Below are positions 7,330 to 15,942 of a DNA stretch of 64,000 nucleotides, one piece after another (position 1 is the first letter of the stretch; every line of letters starts with the position of its first letter). The DNA is from Polluticoccus soli. Its GTDB lineage: Bacteria; Bacteroidota; Bacteroidia; Chitinophagales; Chitinophagaceae. Both the position numbers and the translations under genes were made by a program. The notes under the pieces were generated by a model. It was not told where the DNA came from. It saw only the letters and a program-made list of their open reading frames with translations, and did not search any database. The stretch is from the NCBI RefSeq assembly GCF_029269745.1, contig NZ_JARJHT010000001.1:2046001-2110000 (forward strand), in the 5' to 3' direction.

Positions 7330-7425
7330 TAATATAGACATAATCGTGTGGTAACATTACGGCGTGCCGGTAACATTGCGGTAATGTTTTGATAACCTCT
7401 GCTATACATTTTCATAACACAACCG
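7330..7425 (+). promoter_or_regulatory. Two arrays of 11-bp TAA direct repeats (Pho-box-like)
   Basis: Array 1: TAATATAGACA (7330), TAATCGTGTGG (7341), TAACATTACGG (7352), exactly 11 bp apart. Array 2, shifted by 8 bp: TAACATTGCGG (7371), TAATGTTTTGA (7382), TAACCTCTGCT (7393), ATACATTTTCA (7404, degenerate), TAACACAACCG (7415). Array 2 ends 6 bp before the -33 TTG of the TonB receptor promoter. Direct repeats with an 11-bp period are the hallmark of PhoB/PhoP binding sites in E. coli and B. subtilis; the Bacillus core is TTAACA. The regulator here is inferred, not shown. Confidence 0.6.
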
Positions 7426-7431
7426 ATACGG

Positions 7432-7459
7432 TTGCTGGCAAGAGCTGATTCTACCTTTG
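7432..7459 (+). promoter_or_regulatory. Promoter of the TonB receptor gene
   Basis: -33 TTG at 7432-7434, 17-bp spacer, exact -7 box TACCTTTG at 7452-7459. The ATG is at 7480. The -33 TTG is the same triplet that an automatic ORF call would take as a start codon, which shows that the longer ORF start is wrong. Confidence 0.8.
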
Positions 7460-7479
7460 CAAGTGCTAATCAGCCCAGT

Positions 7480-10296
7480 ATGAATAAACATTTACTCTTC
7501 TTTCTTCTCTTTATTTCCTTATCGATGCCAGCGTTTGCAGCTAAGGTATCGGGTGTAGTTACCGATGCATCGACAGGTGAGCCACTGCAAGGCGTGTTGG
7601 TAGTGATCAAAGAACTGAACAGGCCTGTAGAAACAGATGATTCAGGACGCTACGAAATTGACAACGTACCCGGTGGTACTTATGAAGTGCTTTTTAATTT
7701 TCTTACCTACAAACAAATGCTTCAGACCGTAAGCATCATCAATAATAAAGATGTAGTACTGAACATTAAACTGAAACCAGAAGGCAATACGCTGAAAGAC
7801 GTAACTGTAAAAGCCGCAAGGACAACGAACACGGAGAATGCGGTGCTGATGGAGATCAAAAAGAGCTCGCTTGTGGTGAGTGGTATCAGCGCAGCGCAAA
7901 TACAAAAGACAGCAGATAGAAATGCTGCTGACGTAGTAAAGCGTATACCGGGTGTCACTGTTATCGATAACCGCTTTATCATGGTACGTGGTTTGATAGA
8001 CCGTTACAACAGTGTATGGCTGAATGATGCGGGCGCGCCAAGCGCTGAAGTAGATAAGAAGTCGTTTTCGTTCGACCTGGTACCTGCCAGCTTTATCGAC
8101 AGGATCATGATCTATAAAACACCTGCACCGGAATTGCCCGGAGATTTCGCCGGTGGTATGGTGAAATTGTACACGTCTTCATTGCCGGATAAGAATGAAG
8201 TTTCAGGAGGTTTTGATGTTTCTTATCGCAGCAACAGCACGGGTAAGCCTTTTTATTATAATACGCCATCTTCGACTGACTGGTTAGGCTATGATGACGG
8301 TAAGAGGCAACTGCCTGATGGAACGCCTGCATATATTAATAAGAATGACTCGAACAGTAAGGAAGTAACAAGAGCATTTAGTAAGAATGGCTGGGACATC
8401 AATAAAAAAACTACTCCTGCCGATTATAGGTTCAATCTGAATGTGGGAAATGTATTTAGCCTTGGCAAGGTGCGTTTGGGTAACAGGCTGGGTGTATCCT
8501 ATTCTAATATACATGCTGATACGATGATACACCGCCAGAGCTGGGATTCGACCGAGACACTGGATTTTGATTATATGGACTATCGGTCGGTAAACAACGT
8601 GAGCGTCAGCCTGATGGACAACGTGCTCGCAGTTTTTGGTAACTCGAAGATAGAATTCAAGAACCTGTATAACCAAACTGGTAAATCGTCAGTGACCATG
8701 CGGACCATGTCAGCAGACTCCAGTTATAACTTGGGGGACGAACTCGCCTACCAGATAGGGTATGATAGCCGCGCTGTGTACTGTTCGCAGTTGTTGGGTT
8801 CGCATAAAACACGGTCGGGCAATACCTCATATAACTGGGCTGTTGGTTATACCGACCTGTTTAAAAATACCCCGGACTTAAGGCGCATTCGCTATACAAA
8901 ACAACCATCGGATGATGATACCATGTACTCCGCGGCTGTTGCTAATACTGTAGACCCTGTAAATGGCGGCGGAAGGTTTTTCGCAGAGCTGTATGAGAAT
9001 GTGTACAGCTTCAACCATCATTTTACCCAGAAGATAAACCTCGGTAAGCTGAATTACTCATTCGAAGTTTCGGCAGGCAACTATATAGAATATAAAAGCA
9101 GGTTTTTCAATGCGCGTGTGTTAGGATATACGATCCGATCGGGCAGTCGTGCTCAGCAGATGAATCGCCTGCCCCTGAGCGAGATATTTGCTGACAGCAA
9201 CCTGGGAGATAAAACAAACTACAGGATAGATGAGATAACAGCTGCGAGCGATAAATACAATGCAAAGAATACCCTGGTAGCTAGTTTTGTGTCGGCGAAG
9301 TTCCCCATCGGTGATAAGATTACCGTATCAGGTGGAGCGCGCTACGAAGACAATGTTCAGGAGTTAAAGGGCTATATCAACCTTGATAGCGTTCAGCCCA
9401 AAATAGCAACGAAATTCCTGTTGCCATCTGTTAATGCATCTTACAATTTTAATGACAAGATGCTACTACGCCTGGCATATGGTAAAACGCTCAATCGCCC
9501 TGAGTTCAGGGAGTGGGCCCCTTTCTATTTTTATGATTTCGACAGTAAGACGGGAGTGTATGGATCACTATTCCCGACCATCTTCCCAAGCGATACGCTG
9601 GATGTCGCTGAGATTGATAATATAGATGCACGCTGGGAATGGTATCCTTCTTCGGGCGAAATGGTGCATGCTGGCGTGTTTTACAAGAAATTCAAGAATC
9701 CCATTCAGCAGGTTATCCTTAGTCCGGGTATCGATACCCGTTCTATGGGCTTCATGAATACGAAAGAAGCATACAGCGCAGGAATTGAAATTGAGGCCAG
9801 GAAGGACCTGTCGTTCGTTGACGATTGGTTCAAGACAAGTTTCTTTAAGAGCTTCACCTTTGTGGGCAACGCTGCATTCATCAAAAGCGAAATGACCATT
9901 GATGATACGCTTACGCAACAGTTGGCAGCAGTACCCCTGCAAGGTCAAAGTCCCTATATGTACAACCTTGGCATGTTTTATCAAAGCGATAGATTAGGTA
10001 TGCAGTCTTCGTTGTTGTACAATGTATTTGGACCACGCCTCGTATCGTTGGGCAGCCAGAATATTGAAAATATTGGTGAGATGCCATTCCATTCACTGGA
10101 TTTTAGCTTATCAAAGACATTCTTCAAGCATTATATACTAACTGCGAGTGCGCAGAACCTATTGGATAGCAGGTCTATGACTATTCAGGATGCTAATAAG
10201 GATGGTAAGTATACGCCAGGCAACACAGTCGACAGAGATTTTTATTCTTTTAAACCAGGTCGTTATTACACTGTAGGTGTTAAAGTTAAGTTCTAA
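7480..10296 (+). CDS. TonB-dependent outer-membrane receptor
   Basis: 938 residues from the ATG at 7480. The signal peptide ends ..SMPAFA. Order of domains: carboxypeptidase-regulatory-like domain (KVSGVVTDASTGEPLQGV, about 23-105); plug (about 130-255, with VVKRIPGVTVI and DFAGGMVKLYT); 22-strand barrel ending in Phe (YTVGVKVKF), as needed for BAM recognition. The in-frame TTG at 7432 is rejected because it is part of the promoter. The next gene (T9SS beta-helix) starts 82 bp on and has its own 11-bp repeat array, so the two are probably partners in uptake of the same ligand. Neighbours and repeats suggest a phosphate-related substrate; this is inference. Confidence 0.92.
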   Translation: MNKHLLFFLLFISLSMPAFAAKVSGVVTDASTGEPLQGVLVVIKELNRPVETDDSGRYEIDNVPGGTYEVLFNFLTYKQMLQTVSIINNKDVVLNIKLKPEGNTLKDVTVKAARTTNTENAVLMEIKKSSLVVSGISAAQIQKTADRNAADVVKRIPGVTVIDNRFIMVRGLIDRYNSVWLNDAGAPSAEVDKKSFSFDLVPASFIDRIMIYKTPAPELPGDFAGGMVKLYTSSLPDKNEVSGGFDVSYRSNSTGKPFYYNTPSSTDWLGYDDGKRQLPDGTPAYINKNDSNSKEVTRAFSKNGWDINKKTTPADYRFNLNVGNVFSLGKVRLGNRLGVSYSNIHADTMIHRQSWDSTETLDFDYMDYRSVNNVSVSLMDNVLAVFGNSKIEFKNLYNQTGKSSVTMRTMSADSSYNLGDELAYQIGYDSRAVYCSQLLGSHKTRSGNTSYNWAVGYTDLFKNTPDLRRIRYTKQPSDDDTMYSAAVANTVDPVNGGGRFFAELYENVYSFNHHFTQKINLGKLNYSFEVSAGNYIEYKSRFFNARVLGYTIRSGSRAQQMNRLPLSEIFADSNLGDKTNYRIDEITAASDKYNAKNTLVASFVSAKFPIGDKITVSGGARYEDNVQELKGYINLDSVQPKIATKFLLPSVNASYNFNDKMLLRLAYGKTLNRPEFREWAPFYFYDFDSKTGVYGSLFPTIFPSDTLDVAEIDNIDARWEWYPSSGEMVHAGVFYKKFKNPIQQVILSPGIDTRSMGFMNTKEAYSAGIEIEARKDLSFVDDWFKTSFFKSFTFVGNAAFIKSEMTIDDTLTQQLAAVPLQGQSPYMYNLGMFYQSDRLGMQSSLLYNVFGPRLVSLGSQNIENIGEMPFHSLDFSLSKTFFKHYILTASAQNLLDSRSMTIQDANKDGKYTPGNTVDRDFYSFKPGRYYTVGVKVKF

Positions 10297-10313
10297 TTAA
10301 CGTCATGATTACA

Positions 10314-10357
10314 TAACATCGGCGTAACGATGTGGTAATAGAGTGATTATACTTTCG
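10314..10357 (+). promoter_or_regulatory. 11-bp TAA repeat array plus -7 box before the beta-helix gene
   Basis: TAACATCGGCG (10314), TAACGATGTGG (10325) and TAATAGAGTGA (10336) are three contiguous 11-bp units. They are followed after 3 bp by TACTTTCG (10350-10357), one base off TAnnTTTG. The array occupies the place of the -33 element, the arrangement known for PhoB-activated promoters. It shares the TAACAT unit with the array before the TonB receptor. Confidence 0.6.
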
Positions 10358-10378
10358 TGAAAATTTTAAAACAAGCGT

Positions 10379-12253
10379 ATGAAAAAACTTATCCTCTCAG
10401 CTTTGTCGATGTTTGCACTTACGCAGGCATTCGCATACAACACGCAGACGGTAAAAGATAGCATCTCTACCAGCACTACGTGGGAACCTACACAACAATA
10501 CCTGCTGAAGGGCTGGGTATATGTTACTTCAGGTACTACTCTTACCATTAAACCAGGCTGCATCATCCGCGGCGATAAAAATACCAAAGGTACCCTGATC
10601 GTTGAACGCGGTGCTAAGATCATCGCAGAAGGTACTGCCAGCTTGCCTATCGTATTCACTTCGGCCGAAGAACAAGGTGACCGTTCTTATGGCGACTGGG
10701 GTGGTGTTGTTATTTGCGGACAAGCTCCTACTAACTGGACAGCCGGTGAAGCGCAGGTAGAAGGTGGTCCTCGTTCTAAATATGGCGGTAGCGATCCTAA
10801 CGATAACAGCGGTATCCTTCGTTACGTACGTATCGAGTTTGCAGGTATCGCTTTCTCTCCAAACAACGAGGTGAATGGTTTGACACTGGCCGGTGTTGGT
10901 GCTGGTACACAGATCGATCACGTACAGGTGTCTTACTCTGGTGACGATGCTTATGAGTGGTTTGGTGGTAATGTAAACTCGAAATACCTGGTATCAATAG
11001 GTACATGGGATGATGATTTTGATACGGACGCTGGCTACGCCGGTAAGAACCAGTTCATTTATAGCCTTCGCGACTACCAATCTGCTGACGTGAGCGGTTC
11101 AAAAGCTTTCGAAAGCGATAGCTACCTGGCCGGTACTGTTTCTGGTATTGGGGATAACTCAAAAGCTACCCGCGCTGTATTTTCAAACGTAACAGTGGCT
11201 GGTCCTCTGAATACCCCGGCTTTTACTGGTGCAAACTCTCAGTTCGTAGCTGCAGTACACCTGCGTCGCGGTAGTGCTCAAAGCCTGCTGAATAGCGTAT
11301 TCCTTGGTTATCCTGCAGGTCTGCTGATAGATGAGTCTTCTTCTTCTTATGGTTCTACTACAGCAAACATCCTGGATAACTCACTGCAATTCCGCAGCAA
11401 TATCATAGCAGGTATTCCTACCAACGCTACACCTGCTCAGAAAGAGATCATCTATGTAAAAGACGGTGCTCGTAACCTGACTCCAACCAATGCATATGCT
11501 GATACTACAACCGGCAGCCCATTTGGTTCTTTCAACGGTCCATGGAATTGGCTGAAAGCTTCTGCTAACAACAACTGGATCTTCGCAACTGAGAACAATG
11601 GTGTTCGCCTGTTTGCTCCTTTTAACCTGAGTAACCCTAATCCAGTTCCGCAAAGCACTTCACCTATTTCTTACAACGCTAAAACATTGCCTGCATACAT
11701 GACGCCGGGCGGTTCTGATCCGTTTGCTAATGGCAAGGTTTATCCTTTCAATCCTGCCAAAGCGATCAATACCGATACTTCTGGCATGTTTGTTAACTAT
11801 AACGCTCCGCAGATCGTTCCTGATTTTACCACTACAAAGGCTAACGATGCATTCTTTGATAAAGTAAACTATGTAGGTGCTTTTGCCGGTACACAAACTA
11901 CATCCGACAACTGGATGAAAGGTTGGACGAACTTCGATCCGAACAATACTTTTTATGACATTGTTAGTGTAAACGTGAACGAGGCTCAAAACAATGAAGG
12001 TAATGTAGTTCTGTTCCCTAACCCTGCAAGGCAAGCAACAACCCTTTCGTTTGATGTTGCTGAAACTGCTGATGTGCGTGTAATGATGGTAGATATGGCA
12101 GGCAGAGTGGTAAAGAAAATGTACGAAGCAACAAACGCTAAAGGCGCCCAAACTGCAACAGTAGACCTGAGCGATGTTACACCTGGTGTATACTTCGTGT
12201 CAATCATCACTGGCGAAAAACAGAAAGTGGTTAAGCTTTCTGTGATCAAATAA
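10379..12253 (+). CDS. T9SS type A surface protein with right-handed beta-helix
   Basis: 624 residues. The signal peptide ends ..TQAFA. Residues ~35-420 are rich in G/D/N and short hydrophobic turns (GTTLTIKPGCIIRGD, YGDWGGVVICG, DDDFDTDAGY), consistent with a parallel beta-helix with acidic, possibly Ca-binding, loops. The last ~80 residues are a type A sorting domain (VVLFPNPARQ..GVYFVSIITGEKQKVVKLSVIK). Codon use is that of a highly expressed gene (many GCT/GGT/CTG). It follows the TonB receptor and has its own activator-type repeat array. Probably a surface-exposed partner of that receptor; the ligand is unknown. Confidence 0.82.
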   Translation: MKKLILSALSMFALTQAFAYNTQTVKDSISTSTTWEPTQQYLLKGWVYVTSGTTLTIKPGCIIRGDKNTKGTLIVERGAKIIAEGTASLPIVFTSAEEQGDRSYGDWGGVVICGQAPTNWTAGEAQVEGGPRSKYGGSDPNDNSGILRYVRIEFAGIAFSPNNEVNGLTLAGVGAGTQIDHVQVSYSGDDAYEWFGGNVNSKYLVSIGTWDDDFDTDAGYAGKNQFIYSLRDYQSADVSGSKAFESDSYLAGTVSGIGDNSKATRAVFSNVTVAGPLNTPAFTGANSQFVAAVHLRRGSAQSLLNSVFLGYPAGLLIDESSSSYGSTTANILDNSLQFRSNIIAGIPTNATPAQKEIIYVKDGARNLTPTNAYADTTTGSPFGSFNGPWNWLKASANNNWIFATENNGVRLFAPFNLSNPNPVPQSTSPISYNAKTLPAYMTPGGSDPFANGKVYPFNPAKAINTDTSGMFVNYNAPQIVPDFTTTKANDAFFDKVNYVGAFAGTQTTSDNWMKGWTNFDPNNTFYDIVSVNVNEAQNNEGNVVLFPNPARQATTLSFDVAETADVRVMMVDMAGRVVKKMYEATNAKGAQTATVDLSDVTPGVYFVSIITGEKQKVVKLSVIK

Positions 12254-12293
12254 GAAGGTTTGATTCTAGTAGTATGATTTAACCAAAATCCAA

Positions 12294-12326
12294 GCCGGCT
12301 GCTCTGTAGGCAGCCGGCCTTTTTTT
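12294..12326 (+). terminator. Rho-independent terminator of the beta-helix gene
   Basis: 9-bp stem GCCGGCTGC/GCAGCCGGC (12294-12302/12310-12318) followed by CTTTTTTT. Confidence 0.9.
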
Positions 12327-12410
12327 ATATCTTAGAGATATGACGAATACCCCGCAAATTACTTTTGTTCTTCTTTGTATTATTTATGCGCTGTTTATCT
12401 ACAGCCTTAT

Positions 12411-13292
12411 TTAGGTGGTCATTTCTTTGTACAACATCTTTACCAGACCGTCGGCAAGACCTATTTTGGGGACGTAGATCTCTTCGGCATCGGCCCAGCG
12501 CATTACAGAGGTATAGATATGCAACGCCGGTACGATAACGTCGGCGCGGTCGCTACGCAGGTGGTAGATGTGTTTTCTTTCTTCTACGGTATTATAGCTT
12601 AGTTCCTTGTAGTAGTCTTTTAGCAGCTCCAGTGGGAGTGGTTTCCCTTCCTTGCGCTTAGAGATAGAAAATATCTTGTTGATGTTGCCGCCGCTACCTA
12701 TCGCTTCTATGGGCTGGTAATCTTTTACATTGGTTTTAATGAACCACTTCATGTGTTCCCATTGCTCCTCGGTAACCTTGTCGTGCAGCAAGCGTATGGT
12801 GCCAATGTTGAAAGATTCTTTGAAAACGACTTTGTTATTTGAGAATAGTGTGATCTCTGTGCTACCGCCACCTACATCTATGTACATGTACGATTTCTCG
12901 GCGTTCAGGTTCTCGGCAATGTGTGTTTCGTAAATGATATTGGCTTCTTCCTGGCCGGTGATGATATTGATGGTGACACCGGTCTCACGTTTGATCTCCT
13001 CTAGTACTTCCTGCCCGTTCACAGCATCGCGCATGGCCGATGTAGCACAGGCCTTCAGGCCCTGCACGCCGTATATCTCCATCAACAGTTTATAGGTCTT
13101 GATGGTATTGAGCAGTTTACGGCGTTTTTCCTCAGAGATGGCTCCTTTGTCAAATACGTCGAAACCCAGGCGTAGTGGGATACGTAGCAGGTTAAGTTTA
13201 GTAAAATCGACCGAACCGTCTGTATAGACCGAGGCTTCGTTTATGAGTAAGCGGGCTGCATTGGAGCCAATATCGATGGCGGCTAGTATCAA
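12411..13292 (-). CDS. ppx: Exopolyphosphatase (Ppx/GppA family)
   Basis: 293 residues of the ASKHA fold. Phosphate-1 motif AIDIGSNAAR (5-14), phosphate-2 motif DVGGGSTEI (139-147), and the short (~300-residue) form with no C-terminal HD domain, usual in Bacteroidota. Hydrolyses polyphosphate or pppGpp in the cytoplasm. The start codon is TTG (13292), overlapping the ppk stop TGA by 4 bases (TTGA). No ATG is available before the invariant AIDIGSN motif, so the TTG start is firm. Translationally coupled to ppk; the pair sets polyphosphate level. Confidence 0.93.
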   Translation of the reverse strand: MILAAIDIGSNAARLLINEASVYTDGSVDFTKLNLLRIPLRLGFDVFDKGAISEEKRRKLLNTIKTYKLLMEIYGVQGLKACATSAMRDAVNGQEVLEEIKRETGVTINIITGQEEANIIYETHIAENLNAEKSYMYIDVGGGSTEITLFSNNKVVFKESFNIGTIRLLHDKVTEEQWEHMKWFIKTNVKDYQPIEAIGSGGNINKIFSISKRKEGKPLPLELLKDYYKELSYNTVEERKHIYHLRSDRADVIVPALHIYTSVMRWADAEEIYVPKIGLADGLVKMLYKEMTT

Positions 13293-15364
13293 TCCGTATA
13301 ATGTTTACCCTGCAAATATCCGTAAATGGCGATTTGCGAGCGCACTTCCGGCTCGTTTTTTTCCCGGTGCACGTAGTTATTGCTCTGCTCGTTGTCCAGC
13401 ACGCGGCCTTTTACGTTTTCAGCCAGCTGTATCTCTATTATATCGATCAGCTCCTTTTTCAGCGCAGGGTCGTCAATCGGGCAGGCCGCCTCCACCCTGT
13501 GGTCAAGGTTGCGCACCATCCAGTCGGCCGAGGAAATGAAAACTTTAGGGTCGCCTTCGTTGTGGAATACAAATACGCGCCCATGCTCCAGGTACTCGTC
13601 TATGATGCTGATGGCGTAAATGTTGTCCTTGAAGGTTTTTTGCTGCGTGTAGGCACAGCTGGCACCGCGAATGATCATTTCCACTTCAACGCCCGCTTTA
13701 GCGGCAGTGTATAGCTTGTTGATCAGTAGCTGGTCCGTCAGGCTGTTGAGCTTAACGATAATGCGGGCAGGTTTTTTCTTTTTGGCTGCTTTTATCTCTT
13801 TATTGATGAGATCCATAAAGGTCTTACGCATGCTGACGGGCGATACCGGCAGTGTTTTGCAATTGCGTAGTACTTCGATCCTCGGGGCAGCCGATTGAAG
13901 GAACGTGAAAATACGATTAATGTCGGCGAGTATATTCCGGTTGGTAGTGAGCAGGCAGTGGTCTACATAATACTTAGCTGTATTCTCGTTCAGGTTGCCC
14001 GTTGATACAAAGCCATACTGCCTGGTTTTGTTCTGCACGCGTTTTTTGATCACGCAGACCTTCGCATGCACCTTCATATCGGGCAAGCCGTGAAGCACCA
14101 GTACACCTTCTTCTTCCAGCCGTCTTTTCCAGGCAAGGTTGGCCTCTTCATCAAACCGGGCGCGCAATTCCAGTACCACCGTTACTTGTTTACCATTACG
14201 AACCGCGTTGATCAGCGCATTGACGATCTTAGAATCTTTTGCAAGGCGATACAGGCATATCTTGATGCTCTGTACATACGGGTCGATGGCGGCCTCACGC
14301 AGCAGGTCTATAATAGAGTCGAACGAATGATAGGGGAACTGAAGCATCACATCCCGTTGGTCGATCACATCCATAATGCGGCATGGTTGGCGCAGCAGGG
14401 GGTGCACCATTGACTTCGTCCGCGGCTTCAGGTCATTAAATACCGAAGCGGGAAAGTTCATGAAGTCTTTGAAGTTGTGAATGCGGCCACCTGGTATCAG
14501 ATTATCCTTCTTAGATAGGTTCAAACGCTTGATCAAATAGTCCAGCAATCCATAGTCTATCGTGCGATCGAAAACAAAACGAGTGGCTCGGCCGCGTTTG
14601 CGGTTTTTCAGTCCTTTCTCCAGCTCTTCTATCACATTCGTGGTCACGTCGTTGTCTATTTCCAGTTCGGCGTCGCGAGTCACCTTGATGATGTAGCCCG
14701 AAAAACTATCGAAACCGAAAGGTGCAAACAAGTGTGGCAGGTTGGCGCGGATAATATCCTCCAACAGGATAACATCGTTAGCGCCATCTTGTGAAGGAAG
14801 TATCACAAAACGCGGTAGCACCCTGCTAGGTATTTCTATCAACGCAAAACGCTTTACGTCATGATTTTCGGAGTTGCCCAACACGCAAGCCAGGTAAATG
14901 GACTTGTCGCGCAACAGTGGCATCTGCGAGATACTTTCCAGCATCAGCGGTATGATCTGCGTGCGGATATTGTCCTCGAAGTATTCGGCAATAAATTGTT
15001 TCTGCGAATCGCTGAGCTGCTTTTCGTTCTTGATGAAGATGTTCTTCTTTTCAAGCTCGTGTATGATGTCGCTGTAGATAAGGTCGAACGCATTCTGCTG
15101 AATGATGACCTGGTGCTGTATCTGGTCGAGGATCTTTTCAGGGTTGGCCTCCAGGTGCATACGGGCTGTTTTGCCCAGGCGCACCATTTTATGTAGTGTA
15201 GCAACACGCACCCTGAAAAACTCGTCGAGATTATTGGAGAAAATACCTAAGAAACGGAGCCGGTCGTACAGATGGTTGGATGCATCTGCAGCTTCCTGTA
15301 ATACCCTTGCGTTGAATGATAACCAACTAATATCGCGTGCAATGGTATGTTTCGTAGATTTCAA
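13289..15364 (-). CDS. ppk1: Polyphosphate kinase 1
   Basis: 691 residues, full length. N domain RDISWLSFNARVLQEA (10-25), head domain, and PLD-like catalytic domains with SIKICLYRLAKDSKIV and the phospho-acceptor His433 in KVHAK. A second PLD-like half carries STGNLNENTAKYY and HRVEAACPI. Polymerises the gamma phosphate of ATP into polyphosphate. The start is TTG at 15364: there is no in-frame ATG before residue 60, and an exact -7 box lies 26 bp upstream. Forms an operon with ppx. The phosphate theme links it to the DUF47/TonB block to its left. Confidence 0.96.
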   Translation of the reverse strand: MKSTKHTIARDISWLSFNARVLQEAADASNHLYDRLRFLGIFSNNLDEFFRVRVATLHKMVRLGKTARMHLEANPEKILDQIQHQVIIQQNAFDLIYSDIIHELEKKNIFIKNEKQLSDSQKQFIAEYFEDNIRTQIIPLMLESISQMPLLRDKSIYLACVLGNSENHDVKRFALIEIPSRVLPRFVILPSQDGANDVILLEDIIRANLPHLFAPFGFDSFSGYIIKVTRDAELEIDNDVTTNVIEELEKGLKNRKRGRATRFVFDRTIDYGLLDYLIKRLNLSKKDNLIPGGRIHNFKDFMNFPASVFNDLKPRTKSMVHPLLRQPCRIMDVIDQRDVMLQFPYHSFDSIIDLLREAAIDPYVQSIKICLYRLAKDSKIVNALINAVRNGKQVTVVLELRARFDEEANLAWKRRLEEEGVLVLHGLPDMKVHAKVCVIKKRVQNKTRQYGFVSTGNLNENTAKYYVDHCLLTTNRNILADINRIFTFLQSAAPRIEVLRNCKTLPVSPVSMRKTFMDLINKEIKAAKKKKPARIIVKLNSLTDQLLINKLYTAAKAGVEVEMIIRGASCAYTQQKTFKDNIYAISIIDEYLEHGRVFVFHNEGDPKVFISSADWMVRNLDHRVEAACPIDDPALKKELIDIIEIQLAENVKGRVLDNEQSNNYVHREKNEPEVRSQIAIYGYLQGKHYTD

Positions 15365-15389
15365 ACCGGGGCTTTTTAAGACAGCAATG

Positions 15390-15397
15390 CAAATGTA
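15390..15397 (-). promoter_or_regulatory. -7 promoter box of ppk1-ppx
   Basis: TACATTTG on the minus strand (exact TAnnTTTG), 26 bp before the TTG start of ppk1. Confidence 0.65.
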
Positions 15398-15447
15398 GCT
15401 GCTGGGCTACAACAGAGTTAGCTTCCCTAAGGTAGGAAACAAAAACT

Positions 15448-15942
15448 TTACAATTTCTTAATACTGTCGATCAGCGAGGAAGTGGAGTATCCTTGAACAA
15501 AAGGAATCACTTCAACGCGTCCACCATTTGCTTTTACAAACGGAGCGCCAACGATCTTGTCTTCAGTATAATCGCCTCCCTTTGCAAGTATATCAGGATT
15601 AACGAGTTTGATAAGATTTTCAGGGGTGTCTTCATCAAACAGGCATACCGCATCAACACACAACAAAGCTGCCAGCTGGAACGCACGGTCGGTTTGATTA
15701 TTAAGCGGCCGTTCAGCGCCTTTAAGGCGTTTGACAGAAGCATCGGTGTTCAGCCCTACCACAAGTATGTTGCCCATATCTGCAGCGCGGGCCAGGTAGT
15801 CGAGGTGGCCGTGGTGCAGGATATCGAAACAGCCATTGGTGAAAACGATCTTTTTACCGAGGTCACGCCACATGTGTGCATGGCGGGTGATGGTTACCTC
15901 ATCGGTAAATATCTTATTCTGTATCCACTCGATCTTGTGCAT
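15448..15942 (-). CDS. rfaE2: D-glycero-beta-D-manno-heptose 1-phosphate adenylyltransferase
   Basis: 164 residues, the stand-alone nucleotidyltransferase half of HldE. KIVFTNGCFDILHHGH (31-46) carries the HxGH active site; VVGLNTDASVKRLKG and ILAKGGDYTEDKIVG bind the nucleotide; IPFVQGYSTSSLI is the conserved end. Makes ADP-heptose for LPS core. The kinase half (rfaE1) is not in the window. It begins 29 bp inside the 3' end of the flippase-like gene, so the two are co-transcribed; a later Met (residue 24) would leave too short an N-terminus. Confidence 0.94.
   Translation of the reverse strand: MHKIEWIQNKIFTDEVTITRHAHMWRDLGKKIVFTNGCFDILHHGHLDYLARAADMGNILVVGLNTDASVKRLKGAERPLNNQTDRAFQLAALLCVDAVCLFDEDTPENLIKLVNPDILAKGGDYTEDKIVGAPFVKANGGRVEVIPFVQGYSTSSLIDSIKKL

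Noticed and set aside
7432-7479. Upstream TTG start for the TonB receptor
   Set aside because: The TTG is the -33 element and the -7 box follows inside the extension; the signal peptide starts at 7480.
12340-12414. 24-codon hydrophobic ORF (MTNTPQITFVLLC...)
   Set aside because: Could be a tiny membrane protein, but it starts immediately after a terminator T-run, has no promoter or ribosome site, and overlaps the ppx end. T-rich DNA alone explains the hydrophobicity.
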